DNA of 15,113 nucleotides from Acidimicrobiia bacterium (GTDB lineage Bacteria > Actinomycetota > Acidimicrobiia > Acidimicrobiales > Ilumatobacteraceae): NCBI GenBank assembly GCA_013811855.1, contig JACCUL010000118.1, positions 1 to 15,113 on the forward strand, read 5' to 3'. Below are positions 14,621 through 15,113 of this stretch, piece by piece. The position numbers and the translations under genes were made by a program. The notes below the pieces were generated by a model that saw only the letters and a list, made by a program, of their open reading frames with translations, ran no database searches and was not told the origin of the DNA. Positions within the stretch are counted from its first letter, which is position 1. Each line of letters starts with the position of its first letter.

Positions 14621-14624
14621 AGCG
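14585..14624. other. Putative integration junction (attL/attR-like) between peptidase and integrase
   Basis: Peptidase homology, as judged from the family motif, stops after HEAGHFFGNW (about 14584). The following 12 codons look unrelated, and 4 bp after the stop codon the recombinase gene ends on the opposite strand. An integrase gene directly abutting a truncated host gene is the usual picture at one end of an integrated element. The core sequence cannot be defined without the other end, so the exact boundary is uncertain. Confidence 0.45.
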
Positions 14625-14682
14625 TTACGTGCGCGGCGCGGCCGCCTCGCTGTGACACACGCGTGACACAACGCGCTCTAGC
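14616..14682. repeat. 9-bp inverted repeat and spaced direct repeats at the integrase 3' end
   Basis: GCTAGAGCG (14616-14624) and its reverse complement CGCTCTAGC (14674-14682) flank 49 bp. Inside, GTGACACA occurs at 14652-14659 and 14663-14670, start to start 11 bp apart, about one helical turn. The loop is too long for an ordinary terminator. Such spaced repeats beside an integrase could be recombinase arm or core sites; part of it is also integrase coding sequence, so chance is possible. Confidence 0.35.
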
Positions 14683-15113
14683 CCCGCCTCGAGCGCCCGT
14701 CGTGTGACCTCCTCGGACTCTGGCCACAGGTGGGCGTACGTGTCGAGCGTTGTCGTCGCCGATCCATGTCCCAGGTGCCGCTGGACGGCCTTCACGGAGG
14801 CGCCCTGGTCGATCAGCACGGATGCGGCGTAGTGGCGTAGATCGTGCGGCGTGAAGCCCTCCACGCCGGCACGGGCGGCCGCCCGGCGCCACAGGTGGCC
14901 GAGCGCGTTCCGGCGGATCGGGTCAGCCTTGCCGTCGGTGAAGATGAGCCCGCCCGGGCCTGGCGAGTAGAGCTCGAGGTGGCGGGCGAGCTCATCGAGT
15001 ACGACCTGAGGCACGGGGATCGTTCTTACGCTCGAGGACGTCTTGACCGGTGCGTGGCGTGGTGGCTCGCCCGCAATAGTGACGAGCTGCCGGTCGATGC
15101 GGATGGTCCGCCG
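14625..15113 (-). CDS. Tyrosine recombinase/phage integrase, C-terminal catalytic part (5' end off right edge)
   Basis: The last 162 codons of a tyrosine recombinase that catalyses site-specific integration or excision of a phage or integrative element. The frame is open to the right edge. Visible are VKTSSSVRTIPVPQVVLDEL (the beta-hairpin with the conserved Lys), TPHDLRHYAASVLIDQGAS (catalytic His and Arg), VQRHLGHGSATTTLDTYAHL (second catalytic His and the nucleophilic Tyr), and a short tail ending AAAPRT. The first catalytic Arg and the N-terminal DNA-binding domains lie outside the window. All visible active-site residues are intact, so the enzyme may be functional. It converges with the truncated metallopeptidase, leaving 4 bp between stop codons, which suggests that this end of the element interrupted the peptidase gene. 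Confidence 0.93.
   Translation of the reverse strand, partial: RRTIRIDRQLVTIAGEPPRHAPVKTSSSVRTIPVPQVVLDELARHLELYSPGPGGLIFTDGKADPIRRNALGHLWRRAAARAGVEGFTPHDLRHYAASVLIDQGASVKAVQRHLGHGSATTTLDTYAHLWPESEEVTRRALEAGLERVVSRVCHSEAAAPRT

Noticed and set aside
14625..14681. Rho-independent terminator from the GCTAGAGCG inverted repeat
   Set aside because: The 49-base loop is too long, there is no T-run, and most of the loop is integrase coding sequence.
1..15113. CRISPR array, tRNA, rRNA or riboswitch
   Set aside because: No spaced direct repeats of suitable length, no cloverleaf-like or rRNA-like sequence, and no long structured leader was seen; the only tandem repeat is the coding 18-bp DPP repeat.

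Overview
The window is about 70% G+C and reads as actinobacterial chromosome. A DUF3499 protein, an F420-type (deazaflavin) oxidoreductase, many GTG starts and leaderless-looking promoters (TANNNT about 7-8 nt before the start codon) all point that way. The style fits the Acidimicrobiia (Ilumatobacter-like), but that finer placement is inference; no rRNA or marker gene is present to fix it. Genes are packed tightly, and convergent pairs often overlap at their 3' ends.

Left part (1-5610), mostly housekeeping-like: the 5' part of a secreted coiled-coil protein with a six-unit DPP repeat (minus, runs off the left edge); an ABC ATPase (plus); an SRPBCC protein and a DUF3499 protein (minus, probable operon); a DDN-like F420 oxidoreductase (plus); and a 772-residue transketolase/pyruvate dehydrogenase E1-like ThDP enzyme (minus) with no E2 or E3 partner in view.

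Middle part (5677-12452), a sugar/glycan block: a cupin overlapping a sugar-phosphate nucleotidyltransferase by ATGA; a divergent NAD-dependent GH4-like enzyme (minus); a translationally coupled trio of GT4 glycosyltransferase, DegT/DnrJ-type PLP aminotransferase and PhyH-type Fe(II)/2-oxoglutarate dioxygenase (plus); and a second GT4 glycosyltransferase (minus). Together they could make an activated sugar, aminate and oxidise it, and transfer it to a glycan or small molecule. No polymerase, flippase or aglycone gene is visible, so the product is unknown. An ACTATAGT palindrome between the GH4-like gene and the trio gives a good -10 box on both strands.

Right part (12461-15113), a damaged zone: a short Ser/Thr-rich, four-cysteine exported-type protein (minus) starts head to head, 4 bp away, with a PPC-domain zinc metallopeptidase (plus). 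Neither has a recognisable promoter or a normal N-terminus. The peptidase has a one-base frameshift near 14052 and ends just after HEAGH, where the C-terminal end of a tyrosine recombinase begins on the opposite strand. The simplest reading is one end of an integrated element that truncated the peptidase gene, with the rest of the element beyond the right edge. No tRNA, rRNA, CRISPR array or complete insertion sequence was seen.
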